Positions 7,296 to 14,004 of a DNA stretch of 23,202 nt are shown piece after piece; within the stretch, counting starts at the first letter, position 1, and every line of letters begins with the position of its first letter. Source of the DNA: Faecalibacterium sp. GTDB taxonomy: Bacteria; Bacillota; Clostridia; Oscillospirales; Ruminococcaceae. The DNA is taken from contig JAHHRK010000013.1 of the NCBI GenBank assembly GCA_020025795.1, positions 1 to 23,202 on the forward strand, written 5' to 3'. The position numbers and the translations under genes were made by a program. The notes under the pieces are model-generated. The model had not been told where the DNA came from. It saw only the letters and a program-made list of their open reading frames with translations, and made no database searches.

Positions 7296-8462
7296 ATGGC
7301 AGCAGAGAAAAAGAACGCATCGAAAGCTGTATCCGGTAAGCAGGACGCGCTGGCCAACGCGCTGGCTCAGATTGAAAAGCAGTTCGGCAAGGGCGCTATC
7401 ATGAAGCTGGGCGATAATGTGGGTATGCAGGTGGATGCAATTTCCACCGGCAGCCTGGGCCTGGATTTGGCGCTGGGTGTGGGCGGTATGCCCCGTGGCC
7501 GTATCATTGAAGTGTATGGCCCTGAATCCAGTGGTAAGACCACTCTGGCTCTGCACGTGCTGGCAGAAGCACAGCGCCTGGGCGGCGAAGTTGCTTTTAT
7601 CGACGTAGAACACGCACTGGACCCCACTTATGCGGCTGCTCTGGGCGTAAATATTGATTCTCTGCTGGTCAGCCAGCCCGACACTGGCGAGCAGGCACTG
7701 GAAATCACCGAAGCACTGGTGCGTTCCGGCGCAATCGACGCTATCGTTATCGACTCGGTTGCTGCTATGGTACCGCGCGCTGAAATCGAAGGCGAAATGG
7801 GCGACAGCCACGTTGGTCTGCACGCACGCCTGATGAGCCAGGCACTGCGTAAGCTGACCGGTATCATCGGTAAGACCAACACGGTCTGCATCTTTATCAA
7901 CCAGTTGCGTGAAAAGGTCGGTGTTGTATACGGCAACCCGGAAGTAACCACTGGTGGCCGCGCACTGAAATACTACGCTTCTGTGCGTGTGGATGTGCGC
8001 CGCGTGGAAGGTCTGAAGGATTCCGCTGGTCAGTTCATCGGTAACCGTACCCGCGCAAAGGTCGTAAAGAACAAGGTGGCACCTCCGTTCCGTGAGGCGG
8101 AATTTGATATCATGTTCGGCGAAGGCATTTCCAAGGTTGGCGAAATTCTGGATATGGGTGTCAAGCTGGGCATCCTGCAGAAGAGCGGCGCTTACTTCAG
8201 CTACGGCGATATTCGTCTGGGCCAGGGCCGCGACAATGCAAAGAATTTCCTGAAGGAAAATGACGAGATTCGTGCCGATATCGAAGGCCAGATCCGTGCC
8301 AATGCAGATAAGCTGCTGCCCCAGCGCAAGGGCGCAAAGTCTACTGCAACTGCCGCACCGGATTCTCCGGCGGTTACGCCTGCAGATACAAAAGCAGAAC
8401 CTGCTGTGAAGGCTCCTGCAAAGACCAGCGAGAGTGAGTTGGATATCATGGTGGAGGACTAA
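7296..8462 (+). CDS. recA: Recombinase RecA
   Basis: RecA coats single-stranded DNA, drives homologous pairing and strand exchange with ATP, and triggers LexA self-cleavage. The 388-residue product has Walker A GPESSGKT (75-82), FIDVEHALDP (101-110), Walker B VIDSVAAM (151-158) and the DNA-binding loops around 160-175 and 200-222 (INQLREKVGV...NPEVTTGGRALKY). It is longer than the 350 or so residues typical of the family because of an Ala/Pro/Lys-rich linker at about 347-376 before a short acidic tail (ELDIMVED). ATG 7296 is the only sensible start, although AAAGGAG is 13 bases away. recX follows 3 bases after the stop. Expression is probably damage-inducible. Confidence 0.99.
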   Translation: MAAEKKNASKAVSGKQDALANALAQIEKQFGKGAIMKLGDNVGMQVDAISTGSLGLDLALGVGGMPRGRIIEVYGPESSGKTTLALHVLAEAQRLGGEVAFIDVEHALDPTYAAALGVNIDSLLVSQPDTGEQALEITEALVRSGAIDAIVIDSVAAMVPRAEIEGEMGDSHVGLHARLMSQALRKLTGIIGKTNTVCIFINQLREKVGVVYGNPEVTTGGRALKYYASVRVDVRRVEGLKDSAGQFIGNRTRAKVVKNKVAPPFREAEFDIMFGEGISKVGEILDMGVKLGILQKSGAYFSYGDIRLGQGRDNAKNFLKENDEIRADIEGQIRANADKLLPQRKGAKSTATAAPDSPAVTPADTKAEPAVKAPAKTSESELDIMVED

Positions 8463-8465
8463 ACC

Positions 8466-8969
8466 TTGGCCTGGAGCTATCGCAGAAAACCGGAAGAAAA
8501 ATGTGCTGAGCCTGGCCCGGCACGAGAGAAAGCCTTGGAGCTTTTGACTGGACAGGATTTTTCCTGCCAGGGTTTATACGATCGGCTGTGCCGCCGCTTC
8601 ACGGAAGAAGCGGCGGCTTATGCCGTTTCTGAGATGGTGCGTTTGCACTACTTGGACGATGAGCGGTATGCGCGCGTGCGTGCACGCAGCCTGCTGATGC
8701 AGCACAAATCCCGCCGCGCCATTGCGGATGCCTTGCGGCGCAAAGGCGTAGATCGAGAACTGATTGCAGATACGCTGGATGCGCTGTATAATGAACAGGA
8801 GCCGGGTGTGGATCCGGAGCTGGAAGCTGCGCAGATTTTGGTGCAGCGCCAGTACGCGCGCCGCCTGGAAGAAGGCCGACAGGATCTGGTTCTAGCTGCA
8901 CTGGCACGACGTGGATTTTCCTATCGAGTGGCGCGTGATGCTGTGGCAAGCGTGACCCGGCAAGTATAA
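8466..8969 (+). CDS. recX: RecA regulator RecX (TTG start)
   Basis: RecX binds RecA filaments and tunes their assembly. The 167-residue product has the family's tandem three-helix repeats: LLTGQDFSCQGLYDRLCRRF near 27-46, VSEMVRLHYLDDERYARVRARSLL at 54-77 and SRRAIADALRRKGVDRELI at 82-100, plus a C-terminal LAALARRGFSYRVARDAV block. I take TTG 8466 as start because GGAGG at 8453-8457, inside the recA end, lies 8 bases upstream and no ATG fits. Only 3 bases separate it from the recA stop, so the two are translated from one message. The weaker start codon should give less RecX than RecA, as suits a modulator. Confidence 0.93.
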   Translation: MAWSYRRKPEEKCAEPGPAREKALELLTGQDFSCQGLYDRLCRRFTEEAAAYAVSEMVRLHYLDDERYARVRARSLLMQHKSRRAIADALRRKGVDRELIADTLDALYNEQEPGVDPELEAAQILVQRQYARRLEEGRQDLVLAALARRGFSYRVARDAVASVTRQV

Positions 8970-8990
8970 AAACAACAAAGAGGTACAATT

Positions 8991-10313
8991 ATGAAGATCG
9001 CCTGTATTTCCCTTGGCTGCCCCAAAAACCAGGTAGACCTGGACGTAATGGTCCATAGCCTGCTGGCTGCCGGACACGAGACTGTGGCAGATATGGCTGA
9101 AGCAGACGCCGTTTTGGTGAACACTTGCGGCTTTATCGAGAGCGCAAAGACCGAAGCCATCGAAAATATTTTGACCGCCTGCTCTTATAAAGAGGCAAAC
9201 CCCAACCTGAAGGTTCTGGTTACGGGCTGCCTGGCAGAGCGTTACAAGAGCGACATTGTAAACGAAATTCCTGAAGTGGATGCCGTAGTGGGCTGCGCAT
9301 CCAACCCGGCCATCTGCGCTGTGCTGGACCGGGTATGCAACGGCGAAAAGGTGGAAGCATACGGCCCCAAGAAGGCTTTCCCCATGGGCGGCAAGCGCGT
9401 GATCGGTACGCCGGCACATTACGCTTACCTGAAAATCGCAGAAGGCTGCAACAACCGCTGCCACTATTGTGCAATTCCGCTGATTCGTGGTCCGCTGCAC
9501 AGCCGCGATATGGACGATTGTGTGGCCGAAGCACGCTGGCTGGCTGGCGAAGGTGTCCAGGAGCTGATTGTGGTTGCACAGGACCCCACCGCTTACGGTG
9601 AGGACTGGGGCAAGCCGGGCAGCATTTGTGAGCTGCTGGATAAGCTGAATGCTATCGAAGGCATTCGCTGGATTCGTATCCTGTATGCCTATCCGGAGCG
9701 CATCACGGACGACTTTATTGCTGCCATGAAGCGCAACGAAAAGGTTCTGCCTTATCTGGATTTGCCCATTCAGCACTGCAACGACACCATTTTGAAGAAT
9801 ATGAACCGCCGCAGCACCCACGACGAGCTGGTGCAGGTCATCAACAAGCTGCGTGCGGAGATTCCCGGCATTACCCTGCGCACCACGCTGATTGCAGGCT
9901 TCCCCGGCGAAACTGACGAGCAGTTTGAAGAGCTGTGCAACTTCGTGAAGGAGATGCAGTTCGAGCGTTTGGGCTGCTTTGCCTACTCCGCAGAAGAAAA
10001 CACTGTGGCTGCCCGTATGGAAAACCAGGTGGACGAAGAAGTAAAGCAGAAGCGTGCTGAGCGCGTCATGGATGTACAGGTTGGCATCATGGCTGCAAAG
10101 CAGGCTGCCCGTGTGGGTCAGACGTTGGAGTGCATCTGCGACGGCATTGACGAAGAAAGTGGCCTGTACCTGCTGCGTACCAAGGCTGACTCGCCTGAAA
10201 TCGACGGCAACGTTTGCGTCAACAGCGAAGAACCGCTGTATCCCGGTACTTTCTATCAGGTACATATCACCGACAGCGATCTGTATGACCTGTATGGCGA
10301 AATTGTAAAATAA
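8991..10313 (+). CDS. rimO: Ribosomal protein S12 methylthiotransferase RimO
   Basis: RimO is a radical-SAM enzyme that adds a methylthio group to the conserved aspartate of ribosomal protein S12. The 440-residue product has the N-terminal iron-sulfur domain with C10 (SLGCPKNQVD), C46 (NTCGF) and C80 (TGC). The radical-SAM core has C153-x3-C157-x2-C160 (EGCNNRCHYC), and a TRAM-like domain occupies the last 70 residues or so. The SLGCPKNxVD signature separates RimO from the tRNA enzymes MiaB and MtaB. An AGAGG site lies before ATG, 21 bases after recX stops, suggesting a recA-recX-rimO transcript. A hairpin with a poor T tail follows. Confidence 0.96.
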   Translation: MKIACISLGCPKNQVDLDVMVHSLLAAGHETVADMAEADAVLVNTCGFIESAKTEAIENILTACSYKEANPNLKVLVTGCLAERYKSDIVNEIPEVDAVVGCASNPAICAVLDRVCNGEKVEAYGPKKAFPMGGKRVIGTPAHYAYLKIAEGCNNRCHYCAIPLIRGPLHSRDMDDCVAEARWLAGEGVQELIVVAQDPTAYGEDWGKPGSICELLDKLNAIEGIRWIRILYAYPERITDDFIAAMKRNEKVLPYLDLPIQHCNDTILKNMNRRSTHDELVQVINKLRAEIPGITLRTTLIAGFPGETDEQFEELCNFVKEMQFERLGCFAYSAEENTVAARMENQVDEEVKQKRAERVMDVQVGIMAAKQAARVGQTLECICDGIDEESGLYLLRTKADSPEIDGNVCVNSEEPLYPGTFYQVHITDSDLYDLYGEIVK

Positions 10314-10325
10314 AATACAATATTG

Positions 10326-10364
10326 GCCCACCTGTCTGGCTTTACTTGCCAACGGGTGGGCTTT
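10326..10364 (+). terminator. Possible terminator after rimO
   Basis: GCCCACC (10326-10332) pairs with GGTGGGC (10355-10361), with an inner TGGC/GCCA stem (10337-10340 with 10348-10351). The tail is only TTTC, so termination is likely partial. The pgsA promoter overlaps it. Confidence 0.55.
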
Positions 10365-10374
10365 CGTGTATAGT
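10346..10374 (+). promoter_or_regulatory. pgsA promoter inside the rimO hairpin
   Basis: The -35 TTGCCA (10346-10351) and -10 TATAGT (10369-10374) each match consensus at five of six positions with a 17-base spacer. The -35 lies within the 3' half of the preceding hairpin. Confidence 0.75.
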
Positions 10375-10411
10375 TAGGAAGACGGATATATCCGAAACGG
10401 AGGAAAGCAAG

Positions 10412-10993
10412 ATGAATTTACCCAATAAACTCACGTTGGTTCGTATGCTGCTGGTGCCGGTATTCATGGTGTTTACCACGATGTCCCAGTTTGGCACGGC
10501 CAGCTTTAATCCCACGCTCTATCTGCTGGCAGGTGTTGTATTTGCTGCTGCCAGCTTTACTGATTTCCTGGATGGACACCTGGCCCGCAAGTGGAACATG
10601 GTCACGGATTTTGGCAAATTTTCCGACCCGCTGGCCGACAAGCTGCTGACCACGGTGGCTTTTCTGTACATGATGCGTGACGGCGTATGCAGCCCCATTG
10701 TGCTGGCTATTATTCTGGCTCGTGAATTTGCTGTTTCCGGTCTGCGCATGGTTGCTGCCGGCGCAAAAGACGGCAAGGTTATCGCAGCCAATATGTGGGG
10801 CAAGGTCAAGACGGTTTTGCAGATGCTGACCATCATCTTCTATTACTTTGCAATGGGCTTCGCCTCCACCGGCAACGAAGCACTGCTGAGTGGCATTACG
10901 CAGGGTCTGTGCTGGCTGGTGGCTGTTGTCACGGCAGCATCTGGTATCAAGTACCTGTGGGATAACCGCAGCTTTATCCAGACTGCAAAGTAA
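10412..10993 (+). CDS. pgsA: CDP-diacylglycerol-glycerol-3-phosphate 3-phosphatidyltransferase
   Basis: PgsA transfers a phosphatidyl group from CDP-diacylglycerol to glycerol 3-phosphate, the committed step to phosphatidylglycerol and cardiolipin, in the membrane. I use ATG 10412 because ACGGAGG at 10398-10404 precedes it; the frame stays open upstream to a TTG at 10346, but that lies in the promoter. The 193-residue product has the full CDP-alcohol phosphotransferase motif D-G-x2-A-R-x8-G-x3-D-x3-D, at D54-G55...A58-R59...G68...D72...D76. Hydrophobic helices lie on both sides of the motif. Convergent asnA follows. Confidence 0.95.
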   Translation: MNLPNKLTLVRMLLVPVFMVFTTMSQFGTASFNPTLYLLAGVVFAAASFTDFLDGHLARKWNMVTDFGKFSDPLADKLLTTVAFLYMMRDGVCSPIVLAIILAREFAVSGLRMVAAGAKDGKVIAANMWGKVKTVLQMLTIIFYYFAMGFASTGNEALLSGITQGLCWLVAVVTAASGIKYLWDNRSFIQTAK

Positions 10994-11020
10994 GCACTTC
11001 CGACCTGAAAAGTTTTCAAC

Positions 11021-11061
11021 AAAAAAGCGACACACAGTGCAAAACTGCGTGCCGCTTTTTA
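11021..11061 (-). terminator. Terminator for asnA, possibly bidirectional
   Basis: A 12-base stem (about 11026-11037 with 11044-11055) is flanked by A and T runs. Read on the minus strand it closes fully with two G-U pairs and ends in six T residues. On the plus strand the same two positions are A-C mismatches, so it should serve asnA better than pgsA. Confidence 0.8.
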
Positions 11062-11067
11062 TTTTGT

Positions 11068-12081
11068 TTACAGCAGAGGAATTCCAGCCTGCGCACAAAT
11101 TCTGCGCGTATCGGCATCCCAAATGCTGGCCTGTACTTCGCCAATATGGCAGCTGCCCAAAAGCAGCATGCACAGGCGGCTCTGGCCAATACCGCCGCCG
11201 ATGGCGCAAGGCAGTTCACCTGCCAGCAGTGCCTTGTGGAACGGTAGGCTGCGGCGGTCATCGTGACCGGAAACACGCAGCTGACGGTCCAGGCTTTCCG
11301 GGCTGACACGAATGCCCATGCTGCTCAGTTCAAAGCTGCAGCCCAGCGTATCGTTCCAGAACAGAATATCGCCGTTCAGCTCCCAATCATCATAGTCGGG
11401 TGCACGGCTGTCGTGGGGTTTGCCGCTGTTTAAATTCTGGCCAATCTTCATTAGGAACGTAGTGGAGTTGGCACGAACAAAAGCATTTTCCCGTTCTTTG
11501 GGCGTTTTATCCGGATAGAGGTCTTCCAGCTGCTGGGTGGTGACAAAGGTCACATGGGGACTGTGCAGCGGCAGGCCTTCCAACTGGGGGAAAGTAGCGT
11601 GCAGATTCATTTCTGTGGCGCACACAGCCGCAACAATGGCGCGCACCGTCTGTTTCAGGTATGCTTCGTTTCGGTCACTTTCCGAGATGACCTTTTCCCA
11701 GTCCCACTGGTCCACATAAATGGAGTGCAGATTGTCCAGTTCTTCTTCGCGGCGAATGGCGTTCATGTCGGTATACAGGCCTTTGCCTACATGGAAACCG
11801 TATTCTTTCAATGCCTGACGCTTCCACTTTGCAAGGCTCTGGACAACTTCGGCCTGCGTGCCGGTGTCACGGACGTCAAAGGTAACCTTGCGTTCCACGC
11901 CGCTCAAGTCATCGTTCAGGCCGGTGCCGGTTTCCAGAAACAGCGGTGCGGAAACACGGTGCAGGCTCAGCGTAGCGCACAGCGTATCGGCAAACAGCCG
12001 CTTGATCGTGCCGATGGCGCGCTGCGTGTCGTACAGGTTCAGCTTGGGTGTATACCCTTCGGGGATATAAACCTTGCTCAT
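11068..12081 (-). CDS. asnA: Aspartate-ammonia ligase (asparagine synthetase A)
   Basis: AsnA makes asparagine from aspartate and ammonia using ATP, and is related in fold to class II aminoacyl-tRNA synthetases. The 337-residue product matches the family length (about 330). It has its characteristic blocks: SAPLFLETGTGLNDDLSGVERKV... near 44-66, KRQALKEYGF, GLYTDMNAIRR...LHSIYVDQWDWEK near 100-130, SRAPDYDDW, and a C-terminal ALLAGELPCAIGGGIGQSRLCMLLL typical of class II motif 3. AGGGAGGAAG precedes the ATG. It lies divergent from cysS. Its promoter carries a large palindrome (12140-12160), so transcription is probably controlled by an unidentified repressor rather than by a T-box. Confidence 0.97.
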   Translation of the reverse strand: MSKVYIPEGYTPKLNLYDTQRAIGTIKRLFADTLCATLSLHRVSAPLFLETGTGLNDDLSGVERKVTFDVRDTGTQAEVVQSLAKWKRQALKEYGFHVGKGLYTDMNAIRREEELDNLHSIYVDQWDWEKVISESDRNEAYLKQTVRAIVAAVCATEMNLHATFPQLEGLPLHSPHVTFVTTQQLEDLYPDKTPKERENAFVRANSTTFLMKIGQNLNSGKPHDSRAPDYDDWELNGDILFWNDTLGCSFELSSMGIRVSPESLDRQLRVSGHDDRRSLPFHKALLAGELPCAIGGGIGQSRLCMLLLGSCHIGEVQASIWDADTRRICAQAGIPLL

Positions 12082-12130
12082 AAAACTTCCTCCCTCAGAT
12101 GGGCGCTGCCCACGTATATGTTACTTTGTC

Positions 12131-12160
12131 ATTATGGCACTTTACTTTGGAAAAGTAAAG
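12131..12160 (-). promoter_or_regulatory. asnA promoter covered by a 21-base palindrome
   Basis: On the minus strand, -35 TTTACT (12159-12154) and -10 CATAAT (12136-12131) are 17 bases apart. A perfect inverted repeat, CTTTACTTT (12140-12148) / AAAGTAAAG (12152-12160) with centre GGA, covers the -35 and most of the spacer, as expected for a repressor site. A further direct copy TTACTTTG lies at 12121-12128. A small leader hairpin (TGGGC 12100-12104 with GCCCA 12108-12112) lies near the ribosome binding site. Confidence 0.7.
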
Positions 12161-12207
12161 CAAAACAGCCAAGTGAAAGGAAAAAGTTGCGGCAGAGAGG
12201 CTTCGGC

Positions 12208-12236
12208 TTGACTTGGCTCACAGGGCAAAGTATAAT
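12208..12236 (+). promoter_or_regulatory. cysS promoter
   Basis: The -35 TTGACT (12208-12213) and perfect -10 TATAAT (12231-12236) are 17 bases apart. Transcription should start near 12243, at the 5' edge of the T-box leader. Confidence 0.9.
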
Positions 12237-12242
12237 AAAACT

Positions 12243-12486
12243 ATAAATGCGTCTGGATCGGGTAAAGTACCCGTTTTACCATCCACAGAGAGGGCAGGTC
12301 CCCGGCTGAAAGCCTGCCCGGAAAGCGGTAAACGGCGAAGTGCGCCCGAAAGCACAAAGGGGGAAATGAAAAGTATCCCTTTGCGGTCAAGGTCCCGTTA
12401 TCGACCGTTTCGAGTGAGAAAACCGGAGTGGAACCGCGAAATTTTATCGCCTCCGTCTGCCCACAGGGGCGGGCGGGGCGTTTTTT
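12243..12486 (+). promoter_or_regulatory. T-box riboswitch (tRNA-Cys sensing) upstream of cysS
   Basis: The T-box core GAGTGGAACCGCG (12426-12438) is clear. Stem I markers include AGAGAGGG (12283-12290) for the AG bulge and GGCTGAAAG (12304-12312) in the distal arm. I fold Stem I with CGGGT (12257-12261) against GCCCG (12344-12348), and CCGTTTTACC against GGTAAACGG (12327-12335). This leaves an internal loop with AGTA on one side and GAAG-TGC on the other, placing a UGC cysteine codon at 12341-12343 as the specifier. In the antiterminator, UGGA would pair with a tRNA 3' end UCCA, which fits tRNA-Cys with discriminator U. The fold is by eye; the T-box identity is secure. Uncharged tRNA-Cys should favour readthrough into cysS. 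Confidence 0.93.
12448..12486 (+). terminator. Regulated terminator of the T-box leader
   Basis: The arm at 12448-12462 pairs with 12467-12480 over about 14 pairs, including G-U pairs and one bulged C, around an ACAG loop. Six T residues follow (12481-12486). It would form when the antiterminator is not held open by uncharged tRNA. Confidence 0.88.
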
Positions 12487-12529
12487 ATTTTCGGTCTTTG
12501 GTGATCGTCGGAAAAAAGGAGTATCTATT

Positions 12530-13927
12530 ATGCAGATCTTTAACACCCTGACCCGTAAAAAGGAAGAACTGGTACCGCAGGTGCCGGGCGAATACCGTAT
12601 CTATGTGTGCGGCCCTACCGTTTATAACTTTATCCATATCGGCAATGCACGTCCGCTGATCGTGTTCGATACGCTGCGCCGCTATCTGGAATCTCTGGGC
12701 AACAAGGTCATCTATGTATCCAACATCACCGACATTGATGATAAGCTGATTGCAAAAGGCCGCGAGGAAGGCACTTCCATGAAGGAAGTTGCACAGCACT
12801 TTGAGGAAGAATACCTGAAGGATGCTGCCGGCCTGAACTGCAAAAAGCCCACCGTGCAGCCGCGTGCTACCGAGCACATCAACGAGATTTTGTCCATCGT
12901 GGCAGACCTGGTTGAGAGCGGCCATGCGTATGTTGCAAAGAACGGTGACGTATACTTCCGTGTGAAGAGTGATCCCGGCTACGGCAAGCTGAGCCACCTG
13001 AATCTGGAAGATCTGGAGAGTGGTAACCGTTCTCTGCGCAGCAAGATGGACGATGACCTGAAGGAAGATCCCGCAGACTTTGCAATTTGGAAGGCTGCCA
13101 AGCCCGGCGAACCTGCATGGGAAAGCCCCTACGGCATGGGTCGCCCCGGCTGGCATATCGAGTGCAGCGCTATGAGCCGCACCCATTTGGGCAATACGAT
13201 TGACCTGCACTGCGGTGGTCAGGACCTGATCTTCCCCCACCACGAAAACGAGATTGCACAGTCTGAGTGCGCAAACGGCTGCACCTTCTCCCGTTACTGG
13301 ATGCACAACGGCTTCATCAACGTGGACAACCAGAAGATGTCCAAGAGCCTGCACAACTTCTTCACCGTGCGTGATGTGGCAAATCTGTACGGCTACGAGC
13401 CGATTCGCTACTTTATGCTGACGGCGGGCTATCGTATGCCCCTAAACTATACGGTAGACCTGATTGAGAGCTGCAAGAACAGCCTGGAGCGTCTGTACAC
13501 CTGCCGTGAGAACCTGGACTTTGCCTTGACCAAGACTGAGTTTGGCACCGACGAAAGCCTGATCGAAAAGGCAGCACAGGCACGCACCAAGTTCCGTGCA
13601 GCAATGGACGATGATCTGAATACGCCCGATGCACTGGCTTCGATCTTCGATCTGGTCAAGGAAATCAATACCTTGAGCCCGGTTGCCACCAAGGCAAGCC
13701 TAGAGGCTGCCGGCGCAATGTTCGACGAGCTGACCGACGTGCTGGGCCTGATGTACAACCGCAAGAAGGACGAAGTTCCTGCTGAAGTGACCGAGCTGGT
13801 GGAAAAGCGCGCTGCCGCTAAGAAAGCCAAGGACTGGGCCACCGCTGACGCAATTCGCGCACAGCTGACCGAACTGGGCTGGGCCGTTAAGGATACCGCA
13901 CAGGGGCCCCAGCTGAGCAAACTGTAA
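12530..13927 (+). CDS. cysS: Cysteine-tRNA ligase
   Basis: CysRS charges tRNA-Cys using ATP. I use ATG 12530 with AAAGGAG (12515-12521) 8 bases upstream; the frame extends further upstream only by reading through the T-box terminator. The 465-residue class I synthetase has the HIGH motif as HIGN (36-39) and KMSKS at 269-273. The zinc-site residues that discriminate cysteine are C27 (VCGPTVYN), C212 (ECSAMS), H237 and E241 (PHHENE). An anticodon-binding DALR-like domain and C-terminal region follow. The length matches the bacterial norm (about 460). Control is by the T-box leader. A good terminator follows, so the message is probably monocistronic. Confidence 0.98.
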   Translation: MQIFNTLTRKKEELVPQVPGEYRIYVCGPTVYNFIHIGNARPLIVFDTLRRYLESLGNKVIYVSNITDIDDKLIAKGREEGTSMKEVAQHFEEEYLKDAAGLNCKKPTVQPRATEHINEILSIVADLVESGHAYVAKNGDVYFRVKSDPGYGKLSHLNLEDLESGNRSLRSKMDDDLKEDPADFAIWKAAKPGEPAWESPYGMGRPGWHIECSAMSRTHLGNTIDLHCGGQDLIFPHHENEIAQSECANGCTFSRYWMHNGFINVDNQKMSKSLHNFFTVRDVANLYGYEPIRYFMLTAGYRMPLNYTVDLIESCKNSLERLYTCRENLDFALTKTEFGTDESLIEKAAQARTKFRAAMDDDLNTPDALASIFDLVKEINTLSPVATKASLEAAGAMFDELTDVLGLMYNRKKDEVPAEVTELVEKRAAAKKAKDWATADAIRAQLTELGWAVKDTAQGPQLSKL

Positions 13928-13951
13928 GCACTTTACGTAAACAAAAATTAT

Positions 13952-13979
13952 AAAAAGCCCTGCCTTGGCGGGGCTTTTT
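13952..13979 (+). terminator. Rho-independent terminator after cysS
   Basis: AAAAAGCCCTGCC (13952-13964) pairs with GGCGGGGCTTTTT (13967-13979), with one T-G pair and an A/T-flanked stem. Confidence 0.92.
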
Positions 13980-14004
13980 CTCGAAAAGAGGGGGAGGCGT
14001 GCTG

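Noticed and set aside
8892..10352. 486-residue open frame on the minus strand
   Set aside because: Antisense to rimO, whose cysteine motifs are intact.
12428..12529. Upstream extension of the cysS frame
   Set aside because: It covers the T-box core and terminator; ATG 12530 has its own ribosome binding site and gives the normal CysRS start.
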